A stretch of 64,000 bases of DNA from CAIUGU01 sp965279735. Lineage in GTDB: Bacteria; Pseudomonadota; Gammaproteobacteria; Steroidobacterales; Steroidobacteraceae. The stretch covers positions 434,001 to 498,000 of the forward strand of contig OZ257260.1 of the NCBI GenBank assembly GCA_965279735.1, given 5' to 3'. The notes beneath the pieces are model-generated. The model did no database searches. It worked only from the letters and a program-made list of their open reading frames with translations, and was not told the origin of the DNA. Below, piece after piece: positions 34,472 to 41,958 of the stretch. Position numbers and translations under genes: made by a program. Position 1 is the stretch's first letter, and each line of letters starts with the position of its first letter.

Positions 34472-35890
34472 GTGAATTTCCTCACGATTCTCGTTCTGTT
34501 GGTTCTTTGCACCGTTGTGCTTTTTGCACAACGAAGATACGCACTACTGGCTTTGTTTGCTGGTGTGGTTTTTCTCTCGTTTCGAAGTTCCATAGATCTT
34601 TTTGGTCTTCGAATGTATCCGATCCGCTTTCTCGAACTGACGGCCTTCGTGCGAGTCATTGCGCGCGGCGAATTCGCCCTCCGACAGTTTGGAAGAGTCG
34701 ATCGTATGGTCTTGGCTGCTTACACCTACATGACGGCTGTTTTCTTGGTCCGAACTCTGCTGGGGTTTGGTACCTCCGCGGAAGTAACGATGGTGACGAC
34801 ACTGTCGAAAGTCGGAGAGCTGATAGACGTCTTTTTTCTTTATGTTGCATGCCGGGGCCTTGTCCACGAGGTTTCGGATTTTCGATGGCTTCTCGAAAAA
34901 GCCGTTTTTCTGTTATTGCCTTTCGTAGCACTCGTGTTCATAGAAAGGTTCACGTGGCGCAATCCACTCGTAATTCTTGGATCTATTCCCGCAATTTGGG
35001 TTGATGCGGGAGACGGACGAATAAGGTGCTTCGGAAGTTTCTTGCATCCAGCGCTTCTCGGGACTTTTGGCGCAATTATGGCTCTGAGCTATATGGGTCT
35101 AGCGGCTTCCCGTTCTAGTCGCGCAATCGGTTGCATCGGCGTTTTTCTTAGTCTAATGATCGTTATCTTGGCAAATTCCGGCGGTCCTATAACAATGCTG
35201 GCGGCAGGAATGCTGGCTTGGGGCTGTTGGCCTATTAGGGAAAGGCTGAAGCTCCTACGGTTCGCCATATTGGGCATGTTGATATTGCTTGCGGTGATTA
35301 TGAGAGATCCGATTTGGTATCTGCCCAGCAAGATGAGCATCTTGTTCGGCGGCGGAGGTTGGCATCGTTCATTTTTGATGAACCAGGCAATTGTCCATCT
35401 CGATAACTGGTGGCTGGCGGGGATGCCACTTGACATGACACGAGAGTGGCTTCCGTATCTCACGCTTGGCGCTGCAGACGTAACAAATCTGTATCTATCT
35501 TTCGGAATTGATGGCGGTCTGATGGCTCTTTTCCTGCTTATAGGCCTACTCGTTGTTGCATTCAGTGAGATTGGAAAATCTTTGGTTGCTTCTAGAAATG
35601 CTAGGCAATTGGAACGCAAAAACGAATTACTGCTGTGGGCCCTTGGTGCCTCAATGGTAGGTCATGCCGCCAATTTTTTGAGCATCACATACTTTGATCA
35701 GACAACCGTTGTCTGGCTCTTACAGCTCGCGGTCATTGCGAGCGCTTCAAGTACAACGAATAGTGGCGTAACTGAGAAGCCTAGGGACTTAACACAGCGT
35801 GAAGGTTTCGGTTCGCGGGGCGGGCGCCGGAGTTATGTTGCTCGCTTGAATAAAACAGCTAGAAGGGTGCCAGTAGGACGTTTGCGATGA
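34472..35890 (+). CDS. wzy: O-antigen polymerase/ligase-like membrane protein (Wzy)
   Basis: 472 residues with about 10-12 membrane segments and a larger periplasmic loop near residues 270-330, the pattern of Wzy/WaaL proteins. It would join undecaprenyl-linked repeat units in the periplasm. The start is GTG. The C-terminal 45 residues are polar and basic. Its stop overlaps the next gene by four bases (ATGA). Sequence identity in this family is low, so the call rests on topology and on the neighbouring wzx and chain-length genes. Confidence 0.75.
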   Translation: MNFLTILVLLVLCTVVLFAQRRYALLALFAGVVFLSFRSSIDLFGLRMYPIRFLELTAFVRVIARGEFALRQFGRVDRMVLAAYTYMTAVFLVRTLLGFGTSAEVTMVTTLSKVGELIDVFFLYVACRGLVHEVSDFRWLLEKAVFLLLPFVALVFIERFTWRNPLVILGSIPAIWVDAGDGRIRCFGSFLHPALLGTFGAIMALSYMGLAASRSSRAIGCIGVFLSLMIVILANSGGPITMLAAGMLAWGCWPIRERLKLLRFAILGMLILLAVIMRDPIWYLPSKMSILFGGGGWHRSFLMNQAIVHLDNWWLAGMPLDMTREWLPYLTLGAADVTNLYLSFGIDGGLMALFLLIGLLVVAFSEIGKSLVASRNARQLERKNELLLWALGASMVGHAANFLSITYFDQTTVVWLLQLAVIASASSTTNSGVTEKPRDLTQREGFGSRGGRRSYVARLNKTARRVPVGRLR

Positions 35891-37101
35891 CGCACCCATG
35901 CGAGAAAATCGAGCGGCCGAATCGCCAGCTGATCGTTTGGTATGCAGGTGTATCCTGGAATGGTATTGCGGGCACCGACCGTCAAATGGCAACGGCGTTG
36001 ACACGCTTTGTAGATATCCTTTGGGTCGATCCGCCCGTTAGTCCAATGACATCAGCACGCTTTCGTCATGGTGCTTCGCGTTGGCCAATTCCCACAATAA
36101 GCGCGCTGAGTTCCTCGATGTTTCGACTGGCACCGCAGACTCTGCCTTTGCACACCAAGGGCATTTGTCGTGGCCTGTCTGCGCGCCTGGTCCGTTGGCA
36201 AATTCAGTACGCGTTGAAACGACTGAAGAGGGCTCCTTTGGCCGTTGTCGTTTCTCATTTTGAAAATGTGTTGGGAGGGTGGGGCTCAAAAGTCGCGAAT
36301 GTGTTCTACGGCACCGACGACTATGTTGGCGGAGCTGAGTTGATGGGCATAGCGAGAGCGCGCATCGAAGAAGAAGAGAGAGCGCAACTGGGCCGCGCTG
36401 ATATAGTGGTGGCGGCGTCAGTTGAGTTGGAGCGTCGCTGGCGCGCGCTTGGGTTTGGTGGGCCGACTATTGTCATTCCCAATGGTGTAGCAGCTAGTGC
36501 GTACCAGCAGACGGAAAATGCAGTTTCCGACTCCGTCGGTCTTCCACGGCCATTGGCGGGGTTTGTAGGCCACCTTTCAAGCCGCATAGATATCAGTCTG
36601 CTTGAATCAGTGGTGCAATCTGGTTGCTCTCTGTTGCTAGTTGGCCCATGCAACGCACGATGGGAGCCCGAACGTTTCCGGGCGTTGATAGAAAATCCTC
36701 GGGTCAAATGGGTGGGGCCTGTCGAGTTTTCGATGTTGCCAGCGTATTTGAAGGCTATAGACGTGGGAATAACTCCATACGCGGACTCCGATTTTAATCG
36801 GGCGTCTTTCCCCTTGAAGACTCTGGAGTATTTGGCGGCGGGTAAGCCAGTGGTATCCACGGATTTGCCAGCTGTGCGGTGGCTTGATACCGAACTTATC
36901 ACAGTGGCCAGTCACACGACTTTCGGCGAGGCCACGCGAGTATCGGCGACCGCTCCACATGACCCTGGCGTCGCAAAGAAAAGGATCGCTTTCGCGGAAT
37001 CGCACTCCTGGGAAAAAAGGGCGGAGGTATTTGCTAGTGCCGTTGGGCTCGAGACCAACCGGCACTCGCGTTCATCTGCAGGGCAAACTTGCGGTGTTTA
37101 G
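35887..37101 (+). CDS. Glycosyltransferase (GT-B, family 4/TuaH-like)
   Basis: 404 residues. Two Rossmann-like halves are visible. The C-terminal half has IVIPNGV, GFVGHLSSRIDISLLE and DVGITPYADSDFNRASFPLKTLEYLAAGKPVVSTDLPA, which match the GT4 nucleotide-sugar site. It begins within the end of the wzy-like gene. The sugar is unknown. Confidence 0.85.
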   Translation: MTHPCEKIERPNRQLIVWYAGVSWNGIAGTDRQMATALTRFVDILWVDPPVSPMTSARFRHGASRWPIPTISALSSSMFRLAPQTLPLHTKGICRGLSARLVRWQIQYALKRLKRAPLAVVVSHFENVLGGWGSKVANVFYGTDDYVGGAELMGIARARIEEEERAQLGRADIVVAASVELERRWRALGFGGPTIVIPNGVAASAYQQTENAVSDSVGLPRPLAGFVGHLSSRIDISLLESVVQSGCSLLLVGPCNARWEPERFRALIENPRVKWVGPVEFSMLPAYLKAIDVGITPYADSDFNRASFPLKTLEYLAAGKPVVSTDLPAVRWLDTELITVASHTTFGEATRVSATAPHDPGVAKKRIAFAESHSWEKRAEVFASAVGLETNRHSRSSAGQTCGV

Positions 37102-37143
37102 CGTGCGAACAATAGAACAGCGAACGTTGTCGGGTGGAAAATC

Positions 37144-38397
37144 TTGAACATCATCGTCTATACCCACTCGATGGAGATCGGAGGATCTCAGCTTAACGCC
37201 ATTGAAATCGGCGATACGGTGCAAAAGCTCGGACACGATGTGTTGTTGGTGGGCGAAAACGGGAGACTCGCAGCGGTCGCCGAGAAAGCGGGCTTGGAGC
37301 ATTTTCAAGTTAGCGATCGTCGCGGACGCCCTTCGCTCACTGTCATGGAAAGCCTTGTGGGTCTTGTGCGAAAGCGAAATATCGATGTTGTCCATGGGTA
37401 TGAATGGCCGCCAGTGTTGGACGCGTGGCTTGGTCCTCATCTGCGATTGCGAACGCCTGTAGTTGCAACAGTGATGTCTGCTGCTGTGGCGCCGTTCTTG
37501 CCCAAATCGATCCCTCTGGTGGTTGGAACCGAGCAGCTGCGGCAGCATTGTCTATTGGAAGGTTCCAAATTCGTAACACTCCTCGAGCCTCCCGTGAATA
37601 TCCATGCGAATTCCCCTCGAGTTGATGGGCAAGGATTCCGCATGCAGCACGGGGTTGGCGCGGATACTTTGCTGATTGTCGTCGTGAATCGCCTTGCTCG
37701 TGAGTTGAAGCTGGAGGGCATGCTGACTGCGTGCCGTGTGATTGGTGAAATGGCGCGCGAGGGAATGGATATCAGGCTGGCAATTGTCGGAGAAGGGCCT
37801 GTCCGCGGGGAGGTCGAGGCGGCAGCTGCGCTTGCCAATAAAGCTGCAGGACGAAATGCGGTATTTTTGACAGGCGAGCTGCAGGATCCGCGGCCGGCCT
37901 ATGCTGGCGCCGACATCATTCTTGGTATGGGAGGGTCCGCTTTACGTGGAATGGCCTTCGGCAAGCCCTTGGTAGTGCAAGGCGAAGGGGGGTTCTGGAG
38001 GCTGTGTGAGGAACATTCGGTTGGCTACTTCCTCGAGGCTGGCTGGTATGGATTGGGCAACGGTGAAATTGGAGATGACGCGTTGCGTGAGGCACTCAGG
38101 CCACTTTTGCGTTCACCCGATACGAGAACCAAGCTAGGGGCTTTTGGCAGAAAGCTGGTAGTGGACCGTTTCAGTCTCGAAAGTGCGGCGAGACTGCAGC
38201 TGAGCATTTACGAAAAGGCAGTTGAATTGAATGCCGCTACGAGGATTTCCGAGTTGGTTCGCACACTACATGGGTTGGGGCGACACAAGGTGCGCAGGCG
38301 TTGGGAGCGATTGTGGGGAACAGCGCCTGCGGACGACTTCAATGCCATCCGTGAACAGAAGAAAGCCGAGCCGCAGCGGGCGAGCGTTTCCCAGTAG
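37144..38397 (+). CDS. Glycosyltransferase family 4
   Basis: 417 residues with the GT4 N-terminal signature MEIGGSQLNAIEIG and the C-terminal VVNRLARELKLEGML, VGEGP and GGSALRGMAFGKPLVV regions. The start is TTG at 37144 with GTGGA upstream. The last 60 residues are basic. It probably acts at the inner membrane on the growing lipid-linked oligosaccharide. Confidence 0.85.
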   Translation: MNIIVYTHSMEIGGSQLNAIEIGDTVQKLGHDVLLVGENGRLAAVAEKAGLEHFQVSDRRGRPSLTVMESLVGLVRKRNIDVVHGYEWPPVLDAWLGPHLRLRTPVVATVMSAAVAPFLPKSIPLVVGTEQLRQHCLLEGSKFVTLLEPPVNIHANSPRVDGQGFRMQHGVGADTLLIVVVNRLARELKLEGMLTACRVIGEMAREGMDIRLAIVGEGPVRGEVEAAAALANKAAGRNAVFLTGELQDPRPAYAGADIILGMGGSALRGMAFGKPLVVQGEGGFWRLCEEHSVGYFLEAGWYGLGNGEIGDDALREALRPLLRSPDTRTKLGAFGRKLVVDRFSLESAARLQLSIYEKAVELNAATRISELVRTLHGLGRHKVRRRWERLWGTAPADDFNAIREQKKAEPQRASVSQ

Positions 38398-38409
38398 ATT
38401 CGAAAAACC

Positions 38410-39174
38410 GTGAAAATGATGCCTATGCAAATGTTATGGCGGATCCGATCCGGAATGACGCCGCGATCGCGTCGCATCCTCCGTCGTCTTTCCGACCCCT
38501 GGATAAAACCTGTTGGCTCGATCGTAGGCGCGAGAACGAATGATCCTGTCGTTGCCTTGACCTTTGATGATGGCCCAGATCCAGAGTCGACGCCCCGCGT
38601 GCTTGATGTGTTGGCGAAGTACGGATCTAAGGCGACGTTCTTTGTCCTGCTTGATAGAGCTGAAGCCAATCCGGAATTGTTAAAGAGAATGCTGGGGGAA
38701 GGCCATACAGTGGGCTTGCATGGTGTGGATCATCATCGCCTGACACGAATGGCGATCGCCGACGCACGAAAACATATTCGGAGTGGTGTTGAAAGGTTCG
38801 CAGCTATTGCAGGCACCCCACCGGTGTGGTTTCGGCCACCATACGGATCGCAGAGCTTTAGTACTTTTTTTGCTGCTCGTAGTTGTGGGATGGAAGTTGT
38901 TGCGTGGTCGTCTGATTGCGCTGACTGGACAAACCGGCCAGAGCAAACCATTGCGGCAGAGGCTCTCGAGTCGCTCCATGCGGGAGGAATATTGCTTCTT
39001 CATGACACTTTGGCTGCGGGTCCTAACGAAGTGCTTCCCGCAATAACAATGGACCGGCCGCTGATGACGGAGCTGATTTTGCAGGGAATGCGGGCGAGAG
39101 GCTTGGCGAGCGTTTCCATGGATGGATTGCTCTCCGGTCGCCGTGCTCATCGTACTGCCTGGTTCCGCCCATAG
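38410..39174 (+). CDS. Polysaccharide deacetylase (NodB/CE4 family)
   Basis: 254 residues with the five CE4 motifs. TFDDGPD (51-57) holds the catalytic base and a metal Asp. HGVDH gives metal ligands H104 and H108. RPPYG is at 142-146, the DCADW region is near 170, and LLLHD has H198. No signal peptide is evident, although the N-terminus is basic. It would remove N-acetyl groups from amino sugars, which the upstream aminotransferases could supply. The start is probably GTG at 38410; nearby ATGs are alternatives. Confidence 0.9.
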   Translation: MKMMPMQMLWRIRSGMTPRSRRILRRLSDPWIKPVGSIVGARTNDPVVALTFDDGPDPESTPRVLDVLAKYGSKATFFVLLDRAEANPELLKRMLGEGHTVGLHGVDHHRLTRMAIADARKHIRSGVERFAAIAGTPPVWFRPPYGSQSFSTFFAARSCGMEVVAWSSDCADWTNRPEQTIAAEALESLHAGGILLLHDTLAAGPNEVLPAITMDRPLMTELILQGMRARGLASVSMDGLLSGRRAHRTAWFRP

Positions 39175-39178
39175 CTGT

Positions 39179-40306
39179 ATGAAGCTCGGATTTGCATGCA
39201 TCTGGGATGCGAACCCCAGAAAAACGTGGTCATACACGCCATGGGATCTGAGAGAGGCGCTTCGACGCCGTTCAGACGTGGAAGTTGTGGATGTTGGTTT
39301 CACAGTGCCAAAGTTGCTTAGGCGAGGCCTGCAATTGGCTTCCTTGAAGCGACGGGCAGGACGCTGGGTGACGCCGTGGGAACATGTGCGCATGTGGGAA
39401 TCGGCAATCGAATACGAACTGAACCGGCGCGCAATTTCGCTTCGGTGCGATGTGGTTCTGCAAATCCAGGATCTGGGAGCAATTTCCACCCCTTATATGC
39501 TCTACCAGGATTTCAGCTATGACGTAATGCTCGATTGCCTCCAGCAGGAATCACTAGGCCTCCGTGAATATTTTCCGCATCTCGACATGAAATCGATCAT
39601 GAGGCGGCGCGCGCGGCAATTGCGAATTTATGAGAAATCGTCTTGCATGCTGACAATGAGCGATTTTCTCCGACAATCATTGATTGACCGAACAGGGATT
39701 CGTCCAGATAGAGTCGTAACTGTCCCCCCCGGTGTAAGTACTACGCTGGGGGAGAAGACTGAGGATGCAAGGATCCGCCGCAAATCTCCGCGGAAGCGTC
39801 TCCTTTTCGTCGGCACGACCTTCCTGGTCAAGGGTGGAGACCTTCTTTTGGCTTCCCTTGCTCTTCTACGAAAGCGCCATGAAGACATGACTTTGACTAT
39901 TGTTGGGCCCGAAAGCTGGCCTCTGCATGGGGCCATTCCGGAGGGAGTATCTTTCCTTGGTCGTGTCGGTCCAGAAAGCCTTTCTGGAATCTATCAACAA
40001 CAGGATTTGCTGGTCGTTCCCTCACGGCTGGAAGGATTTGGAAAGGTCTTCATCGAGGCGCTCTCCCATGGGCTCCCCTGCATTGGCCGTCGCGCATTCG
40101 CCATGCCTGAGTTGATTCAGTCTGGAGTAAATGGCGACCTCGTCGAAAGTGACAGTCCAGAAGAGTTGGCAATGCGGATTGAATCGGTGTTGACCAATGA
40201 CAGTGTTTACCGCAATTGTGAGGCGGCGAAAAGTCAAACAAAGAAGCGCTATGACTGGGATCGAGCAGCTGAAGACGTAGTGAAAGTGGCTTCACAATTC
40301 ATGTAA
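39179..40306 (+). CDS. Glycosyltransferase family 4
   Basis: About 375 residues. The C-terminal half has KRLLFVGTTFLVKGGDLLLASLALL, TIVGPE and SRLEGFGKVFIEALSHGLPCIG, which is the EX7E-type retaining GT4 site. The start at 39179 lies five bases after the deacetylase stop. An upstream in-frame ATG at 39122 would overlap that gene. It is the last plus-strand glycan gene in this block. Confidence 0.87.
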   Translation: MKLGFACIWDANPRKTWSYTPWDLREALRRRSDVEVVDVGFTVPKLLRRGLQLASLKRRAGRWVTPWEHVRMWESAIEYELNRRAISLRCDVVLQIQDLGAISTPYMLYQDFSYDVMLDCLQQESLGLREYFPHLDMKSIMRRRARQLRIYEKSSCMLTMSDFLRQSLIDRTGIRPDRVVTVPPGVSTTLGEKTEDARIRRKSPRKRLLFVGTTFLVKGGDLLLASLALLRKRHEDMTLTIVGPESWPLHGAIPEGVSFLGRVGPESLSGIYQQQDLLVVPSRLEGFGKVFIEALSHGLPCIGRRAFAMPELIQSGVNGDLVESDSPEELAMRIESVLTNDSVYRNCEAAKSQTKKRYDWDRAAEDVVKVASQFM

Positions 40307-40338
40307 AACTTCTTTTTGATGCCGTGGTCCCTCGAGAG

Positions 40339-41823
40339 TCACGACTGATCTGAATTTTTTTTTGCCAATCGATCACGAAGAAATCGTTTGACTCGAGACG
40401 GACGCGTAATTTTGTTCAGCGTGACCAGATGGTCTCGATAGTCGCCGTACTTGTTGATGGGAAAGATCATCAAATCCGGCCAGAGCTTCATGATGCATGC
40501 GGTGAAAAGTCTGTCGGTGGTTTTTTCGATCGGGTTTACCCCAATAAATGCCTCCAATACTTGCCGTTGAGCGTATGGGAGTAGATGGAATTTATAGGTG
40601 TTCTGTATTGGATGTTGGCCCATCGCCCAACTTCCGAATTTGAGCTCGAGAAATGCCAAATCGAGAATTACGCTGTTCGGCAAGCTACGTACACCCTCGA
40701 ACCATTTTTCGATAGCTTCGCCGAGCTTTTGATGATGCGGCAATGTCAACCGGGAAACGATAAAGCTACTGTCTATCTTTGATTCGTTGATTATGTCGAG
40801 ATCTTGCCGGTACAGTCGGCATCTTCCAATCTCGCCATACATGCCTGTAAGAACCACGTTTGCGCGTAACGTCTTGAGTGTGGGGTGGGAGGTGCGATTG
40901 CCTTCGATGACGCAATCGCCGACTGCTCTGTCCCAGCTTGCCCGCTGAAAATCATCAGCTTCCAATACCTGTTCAACATGGTGCGGCAATGCGAACCGTT
41001 GTGCGAGTGCACGTGCCACGTCCACATCGAGCTTTGCGGTGGGGTGATTGAAGGTGGCAAACTCACATTGAGGTATAACTTCGCGTGCCGATGCAAGAAG
41101 CAGTCGGGAGTCGAAGCCGGCGGTTAGTGTCAGTGCAGTTGGAAATTGGCGGGTGACCGCAGAAGTGAAACGACTGAGCGCTGCCGAAGCCTGCTCGACT
41201 GCCTTGCTGAAGGGCATCCATTCCCGGAAATCGTCGGGCTTGGGCCAATGCCGGTGGGCGGTCCAGTGCTCAAGGTCCAGAAAGTGATTCGGCAATAACC
41301 GATTGACGCCTGAATGAGCGGTAAGATCGCCCGAAATCCATCCTCCTACTCCCTCGTCCTTGACTGCTGCCCTGTGAAGATCGTGATCAAATCTGGCGGC
41401 ATACTCCTCGTTATTCAAGATCAGCGCCGGAGTGGCGGCAGCGAGTTGACGTTCCGGCATGAACGCCACTGGCAATGAACCCGCCGGGTCCAGGTACAGA
41501 CGGACGGGCAGTGGTCCGAAGGTCAGGGCGAAATAGCTTCCGGAGAAACGAGGCAGAACGCTTGATTCAAACGTTGCAGTGTTGATCGGTTCCGAAGGTA
41601 GAGTGAGTTTGCCCGATTGAGGGAAATCGCCTTTTTCCTCGTCATATGGAAATCCAATTGCAAGGGCAATTTGTTGCGATCTTGAATCGCAAATTTCCAG
41701 AACCTGAAAGCGCGGGTCAAACGCGATCTTGACGCCGCCCTTGGAAATCACCTTGAAAGAAGGGGGATGGGTGAAGTCTGTGGTTGAGAGTATGTACTGA
41801 TACTCGAACGATGGCGGGGCCAT
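40339..41823 (-). CDS. Asparagine-synthase-like protein without the glutaminase Cys
   Basis: 494 residues. The C-terminal part (about 190-480) carries an ATP-pyrophosphatase loop LTAGFDSRLLLAS, the variant of SGGxDS seen in asparagine synthase-related proteins. The N-terminal part looks like a degenerate Ntn-hydrolase domain. It lacks the Cys that must follow the initiator Met for glutamine hydrolysis. It would use free ammonia or another nucleophile, perhaps to amidate a uronic acid or peptide. The start is overlapped by a small palindrome that contains its AGGA ribosome-binding site. It lies downstream of prsT on the same strand. Confidence 0.78.
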   Translation of the reverse strand: MAPPSFEYQYILSTTDFTHPPSFKVISKGGVKIAFDPRFQVLEICDSRSQQIALAIGFPYDEEKGDFPQSGKLTLPSEPINTATFESSVLPRFSGSYFALTFGPLPVRLYLDPAGSLPVAFMPERQLAAATPALILNNEEYAARFDHDLHRAAVKDEGVGGWISGDLTAHSGVNRLLPNHFLDLEHWTAHRHWPKPDDFREWMPFSKAVEQASAALSRFTSAVTRQFPTALTLTAGFDSRLLLASAREVIPQCEFATFNHPTAKLDVDVARALAQRFALPHHVEQVLEADDFQRASWDRAVGDCVIEGNRTSHPTLKTLRANVVLTGMYGEIGRCRLYRQDLDIINESKIDSSFIVSRLTLPHHQKLGEAIEKWFEGVRSLPNSVILDLAFLELKFGSWAMGQHPIQNTYKFHLLPYAQRQVLEAFIGVNPIEKTTDRLFTACIMKLWPDLMIFPINKYGDYRDHLVTLNKITRPSRVKRFLRDRLAKKNSDQS

Positions 41824-41824
41824 G

Positions 41825-41838
41825 GAATAAGTATTCCT
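41825..41838 (-). promoter_or_regulatory. Palindrome covering the ribosome-binding site of the asparagine-synthase-like gene
   Basis: On the minus strand, GGAATACTTATTCC is a short hairpin (6-pair stem) lying one base before the ATG. It includes the GGA of the AGGA ribosome-binding site. Folding would hide the site, so translation may be adjustable. The stem is A/T-rich and weak. Confidence 0.35.
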
Positions 41839-41882
41839 GTGTTAGATCTGTTTCATTGCCATGATGAGAGAGCCGGTTGAGG

Positions 41883-41938
41883 TGAGACACCCTCAGTACT
41901 GATCTCGCGAGAAAGCAGATTTGATAGGGGGTGTCTCA
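41883..41938. repeat. 10-bp inverted repeat between prsT and the asparagine-synthase-like gene
   Basis: TGAGACACCC (41883-41892) and GGGTGTCTCA (41929-41938) are perfectly complementary, extendable by G-T pairs. The 36-base spacer itself contains the palindrome TCTCGCGAGA. It may attenuate or stabilise the transcript end after prsT. No T-run follows. Confidence 0.5.
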
Positions 41939-41958
41939 TCGCTTTGCGGTGTACTAAA

